Shown: one piece after another, positions 63,448-64,000 of the stretch
Numbering within the stretch: position 1 is the first letter of the stretch
Layout of the letters: every line of letters begins with the position of its first letter
From: Atrina japonica
Taxonomy: Eukaryota; Mollusca; Bivalvia; Pterioida; Pinnidae
NCBI GenBank assembly: GCA_030159075.1
Contig: BROG01000528.1
Coordinates: 164,501 to 228,500 of the forward strand
Direction: 5' to 3'
Length of the DNA stretch: 64,000 bases
The notes under the pieces: generated by a model
Told to the model about the DNA's origin: nothing
The model's input: only the letters and a program-made list of their open reading frames with translations
Databases searched by the model: none
Position numbers and translations under genes: made by a program

Positions 63448-64000
63448 AGTTACTACTCAGTACTGGTGGGTGTCTGGGGCTATAGTATGTTAGAGTTTTA
63501 GTTACTACTCAGTACTGGTGGGGCTATTGGTGCTTTCTGTATCAGTGTGTCCATCTCTCTTGTTACGGTGCCTGGGGCTATAGTATGTTAGAGTTTTAGT
63601 TACTTCTCAGTACTGTTGGGTGTCTGGGGCTATAGTATGTTAGAGTTTTAGTTACTTCTCAGTACTGGTTGTCTGGGGCTATAGTTACTTTTAGTTACTC
63701 TCTCAGTACTGGTGGGTGTCTGGGGCTATAGTATGTTAGAGTTTTAGTTACTAGTACTACTATGTCACTCAGTACTGGTGGGTGTCTGGGGCTATAGTAT
63801 GTTAGAGTATTAGTTACTACTCAGTAGTGGGTTTATAGTATGTTAGAGTTTTAGTTACTACTCAGTACTGGTGGGTGTGGGGCTCTGGTGGGTGTCTGGG
63901 GCTATAGTATGTTAGAGTTTTAGTTACTACTCAGTACTGGTGGGCTGGGTGTCTGGGTGTCTATAGTACGGTGCCTGGTTAGTAGTTTAGAGTTACTTAC
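63441..64000. repeat. 52-bp minisatellite reaching the right edge
   Basis: Units contain 'agttttagttactactcagt', 'actggtgggtgtctggggct' and 'atagtatgttag', with many partial and shuffled units. It starts in the right flank of the Penelope-like fragment and continues past the window. Confidence 0.93.

Overview
The window reads as AT-rich, intron-rich, repeat-rich nuclear DNA from a lophotrochozoan animal, most likely a bivalve mollusc. The reasons are vertebrate-like split genes with GT-AG introns, a tRNA-headed SINE with an (AAAC)n tail, many Penelope-like reverse transcriptase fragments, hAT-type MITEs and a very high load of minisatellites. The species assignment is inference; the sequence does not prove it.

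Only three host genes are well supported. (1) An intronless class A (rhodopsin-like) GPCR lies on + at 3825-4865; its N-terminus contains a three-copy 10-residue repeat. (2) A complete five-coding-exon DNAJA1/DNAJA4-like HSP40 co-chaperone lies on - (16368-22452). It has J domain, G/F region, four zinc-finger motifs and a C-terminal CaaX box, and I could join every exon in frame (404 residues). (3) The first five coding exons of CEP78 lie on + (42634-49626), encoding 200 residues of a centrosomal leucine-rich-repeat protein. The rest is not visible, so its fifth intron appears to run from 49627 to beyond the right edge. No operon-like relationship exists; the three genes are unrelated in function.

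Layout: 1-3120, minisatellites and retroelement debris; 3825-5672, GPCR followed directly by a 46-bp minisatellite; 5.7-13.5 kb, MITE, Penelope-like copies and a Ty3/gypsy remnant cut by a SINE; 13.5-16.4 kb, quiet; 16.4-25.4 kb, DNAJA gene with SINEs, a near-perfect palindrome and a probable 5' UTR exon; 25.4-39 kb, gene-poor, with many Penelope-like 3' fragments in both orientations, a LINE nested in one of them and five minisatellites; 39.3-42.3 kb, three hAT-type elements; 42.6-64 kb, CEP78, whose introns hold a 100-bp-arm palindrome, six large minisatellites and two recent SINEs.

The most unusual observations are: a roughly 2.8-kb array in CEP78 intron 5 that appears to be a tandem amplification of the tRNA-derived head of a SINE; MITEs with perfect 8-bp target duplications; three SINE copies with exact 11-13-bp target duplications; a Penelope-like copy split by a LINE; a Penelope-like fragment with a paralogous empty site inside the same window; and introns filled almost to the splice site by repeats. 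All long open frames in the minisatellites are side effects of repeat periods divisible by three.
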